Below are positions 16,530 to 24,436 of a DNA stretch of 64,000 bases, piece by piece; the stretch's first letter is position 1, and each line of letters starts with the position of its first letter. A model generated the notes under the pieces. That model had not been told where the DNA came from, searched no databases, and was given only the letters and a program-made list of their open reading frames with translations. Made by a program: the position numbers and the translations under genes. The DNA is from Streptomyces sp. NBC_00250 (lineage in GTDB: Bacteria; Actinomycetota; Actinomycetes; Streptomycetales; Streptomycetaceae): positions 2,601,001 to 2,665,000 of the forward strand of contig NZ_CP108088.1 in the NCBI RefSeq assembly GCF_036192275.1, given 5' to 3'.

Positions 16530-18347
16530 GTGGACCCGGTGATCATCGTGGGCGCGGGGCCTGTCGGCCTCGCGCTCTCCCTCGCGCTCGCCGCGCAGGG
16601 CGTGCCCAGCGTCGTCCTCGACGAGAGCTCGGGCAAGGACGAACCCCGCCCTGCCCGGAGCGTCGTGCTGCGCGCCGACATGGCCGCGATGGTCGAGCGG
16701 CTCGGCTGCACCACCCTCCGTGACGAGGGAGTCCGCTGGGTCGGCTGGCGCGGGATGCGCCGCCGCCAGGTGGTCCGCCACCTCGCGCTCGACCTGGGAC
16801 TCGGCGGTACGGAGGAGTGGTCCGAGGACCCCGCCGCGCCCTCCGCCCCGGCCGCACCGCTGCACATCCCCCAGCACGCCCTCGCGCGCGGGCTGCGCGA
16901 CGCCATCGCCCACCAGAAGCTGATCCGGCTCGTCACCGAGGCCCGCCTCGACACCATCGAGCAGGACCGCGACGGGGTCGTCGCCCACACCCGGGGCCCG
17001 GCGGGCACCTGGTGGCGGGGCAGCCACCTCGTCGGCTGCGACGGCGCCCGCTCGACCGTGCGCAAGCTGCTCGGGATCCGCTTCCCCGGCCGCACGGCGG
17101 TGGAGCGGCACGCGGTCGCCGCGCTCCGCACCGAACTCCCTTGGCCCGGCGAGGCCCTGCTGCACCGTCAGCCGCCGTGGCGCGGCGCCGCCGACGAGAT
17201 CACCGCCCGGCCGCTGCCCGACGGGGTCTGGCGGATCGACTGGTTGCTGCCGCCAAGGGGCGACCTCGTCACCCCGGACGCGCTGGTCGCCCGGATCCGC
17301 GAGACCCTGGCCGGCTGGTGCGACGGGGTGACACCCCCGTACGAGCTCATCGACACCGGCGTCCACACCCTGCACCACCGGCTCGCCCGGCGCTGGCGGG
17401 TCGACCGGGTCCTCCTCGCCGGGGACGCGGCCCATCTGCTGGGCGCGGTCGGCACCCAGGGCCTCGACGAGGGGTTCCGGGACGTGGACAACCTCGCCTG
17501 GAAACTCGCCCACACCTGGCACCACGGCGCCTCCGAGCGGCTGCTCGACAGCTACCAGAGCGAGCGTCGCTCGGCCGTCGCCCACCGACTGCGCGGCGCC
17601 GACCAGTCGCTGCCGGTCCTGCGGGGCGGCGGCGGCCTGCGCACGTACCTCCCGGGGGCCACGCGCGGCCACGACGCCCTCCTCACCGACGGCCATGTGG
17701 GGCGCGGCCCGCTGGGCGCGCCCCCGGCGTACCCCCACTCCCCCCTCGCGCCTCCGTACACCGAGGGGCGGACCCCGGTCGGCACCCCGGAGGGCGCCCC
17801 GGTCGAGGACGTCCGCGTGACCGCCCCCGACGGCACGACCGTACGGCTCCGGGACCGGCTCGGTCAGGGCCGCCTCCTGGTCCTCCTGGTCGCCCCCGGC
17901 ACCGGGGTGTGGGACCGGCGGCACTGGCGCGGCGCCGGGGTGATGCCCCGGCTCGAAGAGGCGGTCGCCGCCCTCCCGGCGAGGGCCGAGGTCCTGGTGA
18001 CGGAGGCCTACCCGGGTGCCCCGGCCCACGCCGTCCTGCTGGTACGGCCCGACGGGCATCTCGTCGCGGCCTTCGCCGGGGTCCACCCGGAGGAGCTGTA
18101 CGCGGCGGCGGACGCGGCCCGGGGCGGCTCCGCGACGGAGGACCCGGCGACCGAACCGCAGGGCACGAAGGCGGGGTCGAAGGCCGGGAAGAACGCTCGG
18201 GCGGATGCCGCGGCGGACACCGGGTCGGACACCGGGTCGGACGCGGGAACGAACGCCGGGTCGGACGCCGATTCGGGCCCTCGATCAGGCCCTCGATCGG
18301 GCGCCGAGGTGACCGCGGGGAGTGACCGCACAGCGGACATGCATTGA
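16530..18347 (+). CDS. FAD-dependent aromatic monooxygenase (PheA/TfdB family)
   Basis: The protein is 605 aa from GTG 16530, which has AGGAG seven bases upstream. Flavin motifs are IIVGAGPVGLALSLALA at the N-terminus, the DG motif VGCDGARSTVRKLLG and the GD motif LLAGDAAHLLGAVGTQGL. A thioredoxin-like C-terminal domain typical of phenol-hydroxylase relatives follows (about residues 420-540). It probably hydroxylates an aromatic substrate with NAD(P)H and O2 in the cytoplasm; the substrate is unknown. The last 60 residues are a repetitive, disordered Ala/Gly/Ser/Asp tail (GSDTGSDAGTNAGSDADSG) not seen in the usual family. Confidence 0.88.
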   Translation: MDPVIIVGAGPVGLALSLALAAQGVPSVVLDESSGKDEPRPARSVVLRADMAAMVERLGCTTLRDEGVRWVGWRGMRRRQVVRHLALDLGLGGTEEWSEDPAAPSAPAAPLHIPQHALARGLRDAIAHQKLIRLVTEARLDTIEQDRDGVVAHTRGPAGTWWRGSHLVGCDGARSTVRKLLGIRFPGRTAVERHAVAALRTELPWPGEALLHRQPPWRGAADEITARPLPDGVWRIDWLLPPRGDLVTPDALVARIRETLAGWCDGVTPPYELIDTGVHTLHHRLARRWRVDRVLLAGDAAHLLGAVGTQGLDEGFRDVDNLAWKLAHTWHHGASERLLDSYQSERRSAVAHRLRGADQSLPVLRGGGGLRTYLPGATRGHDALLTDGHVGRGPLGAPPAYPHSPLAPPYTEGRTPVGTPEGAPVEDVRVTAPDGTTVRLRDRLGQGRLLVLLVAPGTGVWDRRHWRGAGVMPRLEEAVAALPARAEVLVTEAYPGAPAHAVLLVRPDGHLVAAFAGVHPEELYAAADAARGGSATEDPATEPQGTKAGSKAGKNARADAAADTGSDTGSDAGTNAGSDADSGPRSGPRSGAEVTAGSDRTADMH

Positions 18348-18353
18348 TTCCCC

Positions 18354-18403
18354 CAGGCGCACATGGTGTACTCCGGAGCGTGACCGACACCGATGTGCGC
18401 CTG
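18354..18403 (+). promoter_or_regulatory. inverted repeat flanking the leader-peptide start
   Basis: CAGGCGCACAT (18354-18364) and its exact complement (18393-18403) are separated by 28 bp. The right arm covers the start codon of the Cys-terminated leader. It could terminate the monooxygenase transcript or hide the leader start. Confidence 0.55.
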
Positions 18404-18466
18404 TGGCGGAGGGTCCATATGGACCTCGTCCGCTATGCGGGCTGCGTGTGTCGCCCGTCCTGCTGA
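18395..18466 (+). CDS. cysteine-rich leader peptide (attenuator uORF, 23 aa)
   Basis: GTG at 18395 encodes a 23-residue peptide starting with a basic VRLWRRVHMDLVR and ending AGCVCRPSC immediately before TGA. Three of the last seven residues are Cys, including the final sense codon. Similar short leaders, basic at the front and Cys-rich at the end, precede sulfur-metabolism genes in actinobacteria and are thought to act by cysteine-responsive attenuation. It lies 105 bp upstream of the cysteine dioxygenase start. Ribosome stalling at Cys codons would be the sensor; this mechanism is inferred. Confidence 0.75.
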   Translation: MRLWRRVHMDLVRYAGCVCRPSC

Positions 18467-18571
18467 TCTCGCTCCCTTCCCCGCGCGCGCCCCGCCACCG
18501 ACGTACGTCCCTCGTACCTCCGTGTGCCGTGCTGCCGCCGCGCGCTCTCAGCGAACCCAGGACGGTCACCC

Positions 18572-19171
18572 GTGTCACACCCCGCCCCCGCACGCCCCCC
18601 GAAGACCCCCACCGACGACTCCCCCGCCGCACGGACCGGCAGCTCCGGCACCCCCGGCCGTTCCGATGGCCCCTCCGGCGCCCCGACGGCGGCCGATCTC
18701 CTCGACTTCGTCCGGCGCACGGCGGCGGACCGGGAACTGGTCGACTCCCTGCCGCTGGACCCCGAGGGCCGTACCTGGGTGCGGCTCGACGGCCCCGGCG
18801 GCAGTGAGGCCTGGCTCATCGGCTGGCCGCCCGGCACCGGCACCGGCTGGCACGACCATGCCGAGTCTCTGGGCGCCTTCGCCACCGCGCGCGGCACGCT
18901 CACCGAGAACGCGCTGGCGGTCCGACTGCCGGCGGGCGGTTGGAAGACCCTGGAACTGGCCGACGGTCTCGACCGCTCCCGCCGCCTCGGCGAGGGCGTC
19001 GGCCGCGCCTTCGGCCGCCACCATGTGCACGAGGTCCTCAACGAGTCCCGGGACACCCACGCGGTGTCCGTGCACGCCTACTACCCGCCGCTCCCGCTGA
19101 TCCGACGCTTCAGCCGGGCGGGCGCGGTACTCCGCCTTGAGCAGGTCGAACGCCCGGAGGACTGGCAGTGA
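18572..19171 (+). CDS. cysteine dioxygenase
   Basis: The cupin-fold protein is 199 aa. Iron-ligand histidines appear in GWHDHAES (His94 and His96) and in HHVHEVLN (150-157). It oxidises L-cysteine to cysteine sulfinate with O2 and Fe(II). The N-terminal 40 residues are Pro/Ser/Thr-rich and likely disordered. GTG start at 18572 has AGGA upstream. The stop overlaps the rhodanese start (GTGA). The Cys-rich leader upstream suggests induction or attenuation by cysteine level. Confidence 0.9.
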   Translation: MSHPAPARPPKTPTDDSPAARTGSSGTPGRSDGPSGAPTAADLLDFVRRTAADRELVDSLPLDPEGRTWVRLDGPGGSEAWLIGWPPGTGTGWHDHAESLGAFATARGTLTENALAVRLPAGGWKTLELADGLDRSRRLGEGVGRAFGRHHVHEVLNESRDTHAVSVHAYYPPLPLIRRFSRAGAVLRLEQVERPEDWQ

Positions 19172-19578
19172 GCGACGACGACCGCGTCGGCATCGACGAA
19201 CTCCTGGACCGGGTCAGGTCCGGCCTCGACCGGATCGAGCCCAAGGCCGCCCACGAGGCGTACGAGGCGGGTGAAGCACTCCTGGTGGATACGCGGTACG
19301 CAGCCCTGCGCGAGCGGGACGGTCTGATCCCGGGCGCACTGGTGGTGGAACGCAATGAGCTGGAGTGGCGGCTGGACCCCCAGTGCAGCCACCGCGCGCC
19401 GGAGGCGGACAGCCACGACCTGCTGGTGGTGGTGCTCTGCAACGAGGGCTACGCCTCCTCCCTCGCGGCCGAGTCCCTGCGCCGCCTGGGCCTGCACCGC
19501 GCGACCGACCTGATCGGCGGCTTCCAGGCCTGGAAGGCGGCGGGCCTCCCGGTGCTGCTCCCGACAAAGACCGGCTGA
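19168..19578 (+). CDS. rhodanese-like sulfurtransferase
   Basis: This 136-aa single rhodanese domain has LLVDTRYAALRERDGLIPGAL near residues 38-58 and catalytic Cys91 in the loop CNEGYAS. The ending GGFQAWKAAGLPV is typical of the family. It would carry sulfane sulfur as a persulfide on Cys91. The GTG start overlaps the cysteine dioxygenase stop by the GTGA quartet, so the two are coupled and likely handle sulfur from excess cysteine. Confidence 0.9.
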   Translation: MSDDDRVGIDELLDRVRSGLDRIEPKAAHEAYEAGEALLVDTRYAALRERDGLIPGALVVERNELEWRLDPQCSHRAPEADSHDLLVVVLCNEGYASSLAAESLRRLGLHRATDLIGGFQAWKAAGLPVLLPTKTG

Positions 19579-19631
19579 CGAAGCACAGTCGTGAACCGGA
19601 CCGTGAGCTCGACCGTGGCCTCGGACCGTGA

Positions 19632-19729
19632 GTGAGCATGACCATGAGCTCGGACCGTGAGCTCGGCCACGGGCGCGGCCATGAGCACGACCATGAGCTC
19701 GGGCCGTGAGCTCGGCCACGGGTGCGGCC
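19632..19729. repeat. 49-bp tandem duplication in convergent spacer
   Basis: Two adjacent 49-bp units (19632-19680 and 19681-19729) differ at about four positions. A partial third unit follows to about 19748. Each unit is built of GTGAGCTCGG/ATGAGCTCGG-type submotifs with SacI-like GAGCTC cores. No reading frame of interest covers it. Confidence 0.8.
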
Positions 19730-19770
19730 ATGAGCTCGGCCACCGGCACTGCCACCGGCGCGGCCTCGAC

Positions 19771-19809
19771 CGAGTCCTTCTGATCTCCCCCGGGGATCAG
19801 AAGGACTCG
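19771..19809. terminator. bidirectional terminator between rhodanese and recX
   Basis: Perfect 15-bp stem (19771-19785 with 19795-19809) with a 9-nt loop. The right arm contains the last codons and stop of recX on the minus strand, so the structure serves both converging transcripts. Confidence 0.8.
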
Positions 19810-20363
19810 TCGAGTCCGTCCGTGTCCTCGCCCTCGGCCTCCAGGGCCTGGCGGACGACACGGAGGGCCATGCCCTCGGGATAGCCCTTGCGGGCGAGCA
19901 TCCCGGCGAGCCGTCTCAGGCGCCGGTCGCGGTCGAGACCGCGGGTGGCGCGAAGCTTGCGGGCGACGAGCTCCCGCGCGGTGGCCTCCTCCTGGTCGGA
20001 GTCGAGCTGCTCCACCGCCTCCTGGATGAGGGTCGGCTCGACGCCCTTGGTCCGCAGCTCGCGGGCGAGGGCCCGGCGCGCGAGGCCCCGTCCGTGGTGG
20101 CGGGACTCCACCCAGGCCCCCGCGAAGGCGGCGTCGTCGATGAGCCCGACGTCCTCGAAGCGGGAGAGGACCTCCTCGGCCACCTCGTCGGGGATCTCCC
20201 GCTTGCGCAGCGCGTCGGCGAGCTGCTTGCGCGTGCGGGGGGTCCCGGTGAGCAGGCGCAGGCAGATCGCCCGCGCCCGCTCAGCCGGATCCTGGGGTGA
20301 CAGCTCCTTCTCGGCCCTCGACGAGTCGGGGCTGTCACCCGGCCATTCGGTGCGACCGGTCAC
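19797..20363 (-). CDS. recX: recombination regulatory protein RecX
   Basis: The protein is 188 aa with three-helix repeats typical of RecX: RARAICLRLLTGTPRTRKQLADAL, then FEDVGLIDDAAFAGAWVESRH and LARRALARELRTKGV. RecX binds RecA filaments and inhibits their extension. GTG start at 20363 lies 4 bp after the recA stop, so the pair is co-transcribed. The C-terminus overlaps the terminator stem. Confidence 0.93.
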   Translation of the reverse strand: MTGRTEWPGDSPDSSRAEKELSPQDPAERARAICLRLLTGTPRTRKQLADALRKREIPDEVAEEVLSRFEDVGLIDDAAFAGAWVESRHHGRGLARRALARELRTKGVEPTLIQEAVEQLDSDQEEATARELVARKLRATRGLDRDRRLRRLAGMLARKGYPEGMALRVVRQALEAEGEDTDGLDESF

Positions 20364-20367
20364 TGGT

Positions 20368-21504
20368 TCAGCTCTTGACCGCGGTGGCCTTGGTCGCCTT
20401 CACGGTCTTGCTCGCGGGTGCCGGGACGCTCTTGGCGGCGTCGTCCGTGCCGGCCGCGTCCGCGGCGGCAGCCGCGTCCGTCGCCGGTTCGGCCTTCGCG
20501 GCCTCGGGCCGGACGCCGACGCCCAGCTTCTCCTTGATCTTCTTCTCGATCTCGTCGGCGAGGTCGGGGTTGTCCTTCAGGAAGTTACGGGCGTTCTCCT
20601 TGCCCTGGCCGAGCTGGTCGCCCTCGTACGTGTACCAGGCACCGGCCTTGCGCACGAAGCCGTGCTCCACGCCCATGTCGATCAGACCGCCCTCGCGGCT
20701 GATGCCCTGGCCGTAGAGGATGTCGAACTCGGCCTGCTTGAAGGGGGGCGCGACCTTGTTCTTGACGACCTTGACGCGGGTGCGGTTGCCGACCGCGTCC
20801 GTGCCGTCCTTGAGGGTCTCGATACGGCGGATGTCGAGACGCACCGAAGCGTAGAACTTCAGGGCGCGGCCACCGGTCGTGGTCTCCGGCGAGCCGAACA
20901 TCACGCCGATCTTCTCGCGGAGCTGGTTGATGAAGATCGCGGTGGTCTTGGACTGGTTGAGCGCGCTGGTGATCTTCCGGAGCGCCTGGCTCATCAGTCG
21001 GGCCTGGAGGCCGACGTGCGAGTCACCCATCTCGCCCTCGATCTCCGCACGCGGGACGAGCGCGGCGACGGAGTCGATGACGATCAGGTCGAGGGCGCCG
21101 GAGCGGACCAGCATGTCGACGATCTCAAGGGCCTGCTCGCCGTTGTCCGGCTGGGACAGGATGAGGTTGTCGATGTCCACGCCGAGCTTCTTGGCGTACT
21201 CGGGGTCGAGGGCGTGCTCGGCGTCCACGAAGGCCACCTGGCCGCCGGCCTTCTGGGCGTTGGCCACGGCGTGCAGGGTCAGGGTCGTCTTACCGGAGGA
21301 CTCCGGTCCGTAGACCTCCACGACACGGCCGCGCGGCAGGCCACCGACGCCGAGGGCGATGTCGAGGGCGGTCGATCCGGTGGAGATCACCTCGATCGGC
21401 TCCTGGACGCGGTCACCCATGCGCATCACGGCGCCCTTGCCGAATTGGCGTTCAATCTGTGCGAGCGCGGCGTCGAGCGCCTTCTCGCGGTCGGTTCCTG
21501 CCAT
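20368..21504 (-). CDS. recA: recombinase RecA
   Basis: The protein is 378 aa with Walker [14 protein letters not shown], Walker [13 protein letters not shown], the L2-region [22 protein letters not shown], and the MAW-like [10 protein letters not shown] segment. It catalyses strand exchange and promotes LexA self-cleavage. The C-terminal 45 residues are an Ala/Lys/Thr-rich extension characteristic of actinomycete RecA. ATG at 21504 is preceded by a GGAA-type site. An SOS-type box lies about 140 bp upstream. No intein is present. Confidence 0.97.
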   Translation of the reverse strand: MAGTDREKALDAALAQIERQFGKGAVMRMGDRVQEPIEVISTGSTALDIALGVGGLPRGRVVEVYGPESSGKTTLTLHAVANAQKAGGQVAFVDAEHALDPEYAKKLGVDIDNLILSQPDNGEQALEIVDMLVRSGALDLIVIDSVAALVPRAEIEGEMGDSHVGLQARLMSQALRKITSALNQSKTTAIFINQLREKIGVMFGSPETTTGGRALKFYASVRLDIRRIETLKDGTDAVGNRTRVKVVKNKVAPPFKQAEFDILYGQGISREGGLIDMGVEHGFVRKAGAWYTYEGDQLGQGKENARNFLKDNPDLADEIEKKIKEKLGVGVRPEAAKAEPATDAAAAADAAGTDDAAKSVPAPASKTVKATKATAVKS

Positions 21505-21645
21505 GGGTTCCACCCGGTTTGCTTGAGTCGATCGCTTCATGTGAAAGACGCTAACCCCTGCCACTGACAATGGGCCCCGACGTCCCCTCCGGCCTGTGGA
21601 CAACTCGGCGACAAGCCCGAGATTCCAAGGGCCGGGCTTCCATGA

Positions 21646-21657
21646 GAATGGATGTTC
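21646..21657 (-). promoter_or_regulatory. SOS-type (Cheo-like) box of recA
   Basis: Read on the minus strand this is GAACATCCATTC, close to the Gram-positive LexA consensus GAAC-N4-GTTC, with one mismatch in the right half. The same element has been described upstream of recA in Streptomyces. Confidence 0.75.
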
Positions 21658-21798
21658 GATTTCAGTGTCAAGCACACTCCGGGGTGACACGCCGACCTGA
21701 TGCGACCGAGCGTTCCCGTTGGCCACCGAGCGTCGCAGCGGCGACGCCGACCCCACCCTCGCCGCCGTCCGCGGGACACGGGCCCGGGATGACAGCCC

Positions 21799-22178
21799 AT
21801 GTCCCGCCTGCCCGTAGAACCTCGGCGCCCCTTGAACGCCTCCGAGCGAGCCGTGCTGGAGCACATCCTCTCGGCCGACTTCACGGGGGCGTCGGAGCTT
21901 CGCAATCACCTGGACCGGACGGAGGTCGTGACCCTCTGAGCGCCCGGGTCGATGAGCGTGGATCTGCGCGCCCTGCCTCCGGCGCAGCCTGCCGCCAAGC
22001 CCGACGAGCTGGTGCCCGTCGACGCTCAATCCATGACAAGTCCGGCGAGTACAGCGGGGAGCTGCTGGTGTGGACCGACAAGGGCACCACCCTGGCCGGC
22101 CTGGAGTACGCCTGGATCGGCGACGAGATGCCGAGCTCCTTGCCGCCTGCCCACCGGGTGCGGGCCGCCGCGCGCTGA
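21799..22178 (+). pseudogene. disrupted small conserved protein (nonsense plus frameshift)
   Basis: ATG at 21799 starts [20 protein letters not shown] and continues to EVVTL, where TGA at 21937-21939 stands where a Trp codon (TGG) would fit. Downstream the same frame reads [17 protein letters not shown] and VPVDAQ, then loses frame near 22029. A +1 shift restores [20 protein letters not shown] and [20 protein letters not shown], ending at 22178. Joined, these give a single protein of about 126 residues of the kind common near recA in Streptomyces. Two independent lesions suggest decay rather than a sequencing slip, though the latter is possible. Function unknown. Confidence 0.75.
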
Positions 22179-22295
22179 CCGTCCGCGCGCCGACGGTCCG
22201 CGCGCGGAGAAGGCGCCAGGAAGGCGCCTCGTCCCCGTCAGGACGGTCACGCCCTTCCCCACCCATCTCCGGCACCTCGACAACAGAATGGCCTC

Positions 22296-22691
22296 ATGAG
22301 CTCCAGCGACGACGACGCGATCACGCAGGTCGAACGGCACTTCGGAGTCCGTCTGCCACCGGACTACCGGCACTTCCTGTCCACGCAGGGGAGCATGAGC
22401 CGGTTCGTTCCCCCTGCAGACGACTTCCTGATGATCAACGACGTTACCGAGCTGATCGCCGTCAACGAGGCCGGAGAGTTCCGGCGACGATTTCCCGGAA
22501 GCCTCGTCATCGGCGGGGACGGAAGCCGCGAAATGCTCGCCTACGACTTCCGGCAGGAACCTCCACCTCTGGCGCTGATCGACGTTTCCGCTCAGGCCTG
22601 GTCGTCCGCCATCCACCAGGCGGTTTCGCTGTCCGCCCTGCTTGAGCAGTTCCCCGAAACAGGCTGGAAGTGGGACGACTCCGAGCCGTAG
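22296..22691 (+). CDS. SMI1/KNR4 (SUKH) family protein
   Basis: The protein is 131 aa. The SUKH fold is recognisable from VERHFGVRLPPDYRHFLSTQG near the N-terminus and VIGGDGSREMLAYDF in the middle. SUKH proteins are often immunity proteins to contact-dependent or polymorphic toxins; no toxin gene is adjacent, so it may be a solitary immunity gene or a housekeeping member. ATG at 22296 with a weak upstream ribosome site. Neighbouring sequence is gene-poor and decayed. Confidence 0.8.
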   Translation: MSSSDDDAITQVERHFGVRLPPDYRHFLSTQGSMSRFVPPADDFLMINDVTELIAVNEAGEFRRRFPGSLVIGGDGSREMLAYDFRQEPPPLALIDVSAQAWSSAIHQAVSLSALLEQFPETGWKWDDSEP

Positions 22692-23037
22692 TCCCGCTGA
22701 CCAGGCGGGCCTGGACCTGCTCCTCCGTACGTCGGCGGCGCACGTCGTACGGTCCCGGGGGCCGGCCGGGCGAGTGCCACGCCTCCCCGATGTCCCACTC
22801 GGTGACGCGGCCATGTCCGACCGGAGCTTGGGCCGGGGCGCGACGTGGGCCGATGCCATGTCTCACCCAGGGCGCCGGTCCGGAACGCCGCTCCCGCTCT
22901 TGCCGATGCCCCAGGCGCGAACGGGTCGCGGCCCACCGGCGCGCCCGCTCCGCCGAGCACTCGAACGACCCGTGAGCAGGACGCGAGCGCGAGCAGGCGT
23001 CTCTATCTCCAACCTGCGTTGTTCCTAGAATGGCCAG
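22692..23037. other. 346-bp gene-poor region with a coding-like remnant
   Basis: No intact gene is visible. On the minus strand around 22700-22812 a stretch with strong GC3 codon bias reads VTEWDIGEAWHSPGRPPGP then YDVRRRRTEEQVQARL, without a plausible start or end. It looks like a fragment of a deleted gene. Confidence 0.4.
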
Positions 23038-23778
23038 GTGGAGGACATCGAAGCAATCGCCATGCTGCAGGATCCGGTGCGGCGCCGCCTGTACGAGTAC
23101 GTGGCGGCACAGGGCCGCGAGGTGGGCCGCAACGAGGCCTCCGAGGCCCTCGGGGTGGCGCGCACGCTCGCCGCGCACCATCTGGACAAGCTGACCGAGG
23201 CCGGGCTCCTGGAAAGCGGCAGCCGCCGCCTGACGGGCCGCTCAGGGCCGGGAGCGGGCCGCCCCGCCAAGGTGTACACGCGGGCGGCGACCGAGCGGTC
23301 GGTGTCGCTGCCCGCCCGCGACTACCGCATTGCCGCCGAGCTGCTCGCCGAGGCCGCCGAGCACGCCGGGCTCGACGCCGCGCTCTGCGCGGCCGCACGC
23401 CGCCGCGGTGAGGCCATGCGTGGCTCGGCCGCACCCTGCGGCGACCTCGATGAGGCCATGAAGACGCTGGCCGCACGCGGATACGAACCGCACCTGGAAG
23501 ACGTCGGGGATATCGGGGGTGCCGGGGATGTCGGGGATACCGCCGGTGCCAGGGATGCCGAAAGTCCCGAGCCCGGGGCCGCCGCCGGCCCCGTCGTCCG
23601 TATGCGCAACTGCCCCTTCCACGCCGTCGCCGAACGCTTCCCGCCACTCGTCTGCGGCATGAACCTCGCACTCCTTGAGGGGCTGCTCGGCACGGACGGC
23701 CCCGTCCGCGCCCGCATGGACGCACGACCCGGGGAGTGCTGCGTGGTGGTCGAACCTTCTAAAAACAATGTTGATTGA
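23038..23778 (+). CDS. ArsR-like HTH regulator with C-terminal Cys cluster
   Basis: The protein is 246 aa from GTG 23038. An N-terminal winged HTH is seen in LQDPVRRRLYEYVAAQGREV, then RNEASEALGVARTLAAHHLDKLTEAGLL. The C-terminal domain contains NCPFHAVAERFPPLVCGMN and later GECCVVVE, giving Cys spacing like that of regulators binding Fe-S or metal ligands (SufR-like). A Gly/Asp/Val-rich repeat linker lies at about residues 158-178. It may sense redox or metal and control the DUF3291 gene 32 bp downstream. Confidence 0.82.
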   Translation: MEDIEAIAMLQDPVRRRLYEYVAAQGREVGRNEASEALGVARTLAAHHLDKLTEAGLLESGSRRLTGRSGPGAGRPAKVYTRAATERSVSLPARDYRIAAELLAEAAEHAGLDAALCAAARRRGEAMRGSAAPCGDLDEAMKTLAARGYEPHLEDVGDIGGAGDVGDTAGARDAESPEPGAAAGPVVRMRNCPFHAVAERFPPLVCGMNLALLEGLLGTDGPVRARMDARPGECCVVVEPSKNNVD

Positions 23779-23810
23779 CATAGAAAAGCGGGCCGTGCTG
23801 GGATGGGGCC

Positions 23811-24308
23811 ATGACCGCATCCGCGCATGCCGCTCACCTCGCCCAGCTCAACATCGCCACGCTCCTCCACCCCTTCGACGACCCGCGCGTGGCGCCGTTC
23901 ATCGAGATGCTCGATCCGGTCAACTCCGCCGCCGACGGCGCGCCCGGCTTCGTGTGGCGGCTGGTGGAGGAAGGCGCGGCCGACGCCACCGGCCTGCGCC
24001 CGGCGGGCGAGGACGTGATCGTCAACCTGTCGGTGTGGGAGAACCAGGACGCGCTGTGGGACTTCGCCTACCGCAGCGGGCACCTGGAGGTGATGCGGCG
24101 GCGGCGCGAGTGGTTCCAACGGCACGTCGAGGCGCACATGGTGCTCTGGTGGGTCCCCGCCGGACACCTTCCGACCGTCGGCGAGGCCCTGGAACGGCTC
24201 GCGGACCTGCGGGCACACGGCCCGTCCCCGCGCGCGTTCACCTTCGCCTCCTCCTACAGCGCCGCCGAGGCCGCCGAGCACGTCCAGGCAGCCGTACCGC
24301 CCGCGTAA
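23811..24308 (+). CDS. DUF3291-domain protein
   Basis: The protein is 165 aa, matching the DUF3291 pattern: AQLNIATLLHPFDDPRVAPF at the start, VNLSVWENQDALWDFAYRSGH in the middle, and VLWWVPAGHLPTVGEALERL. The fold is a dimeric α+β barrel related to antibiotic-biosynthesis monooxygenases; function is not established. It follows the Cys-cluster regulator by 32 bp. The short AT-rich spacer, which overlaps the regulator stop, includes the small dyad AACAATGTT. Confidence 0.82.
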   Translation: MTASAHAAHLAQLNIATLLHPFDDPRVAPFIEMLDPVNSAADGAPGFVWRLVEEGAADATGLRPAGEDVIVNLSVWENQDALWDFAYRSGHLEVMRRRREWFQRHVEAHMVLWWVPAGHLPTVGEALERLADLRAHGPSPRAFTFASSYSAAEAAEHVQAAVPPA

Positions 24309-24436
24309 CTCGACCAGCCCAGCCCAGCCCGCCCGGAGCCCGAGGCCAACGCCGACACCCCAACTGGGCAGCGGCAGAAACACTCTCGTACGGCTCTCGC
24401 GAGGCACTGTGGCGTCCGGCCGCTCAGCAGACGGCC

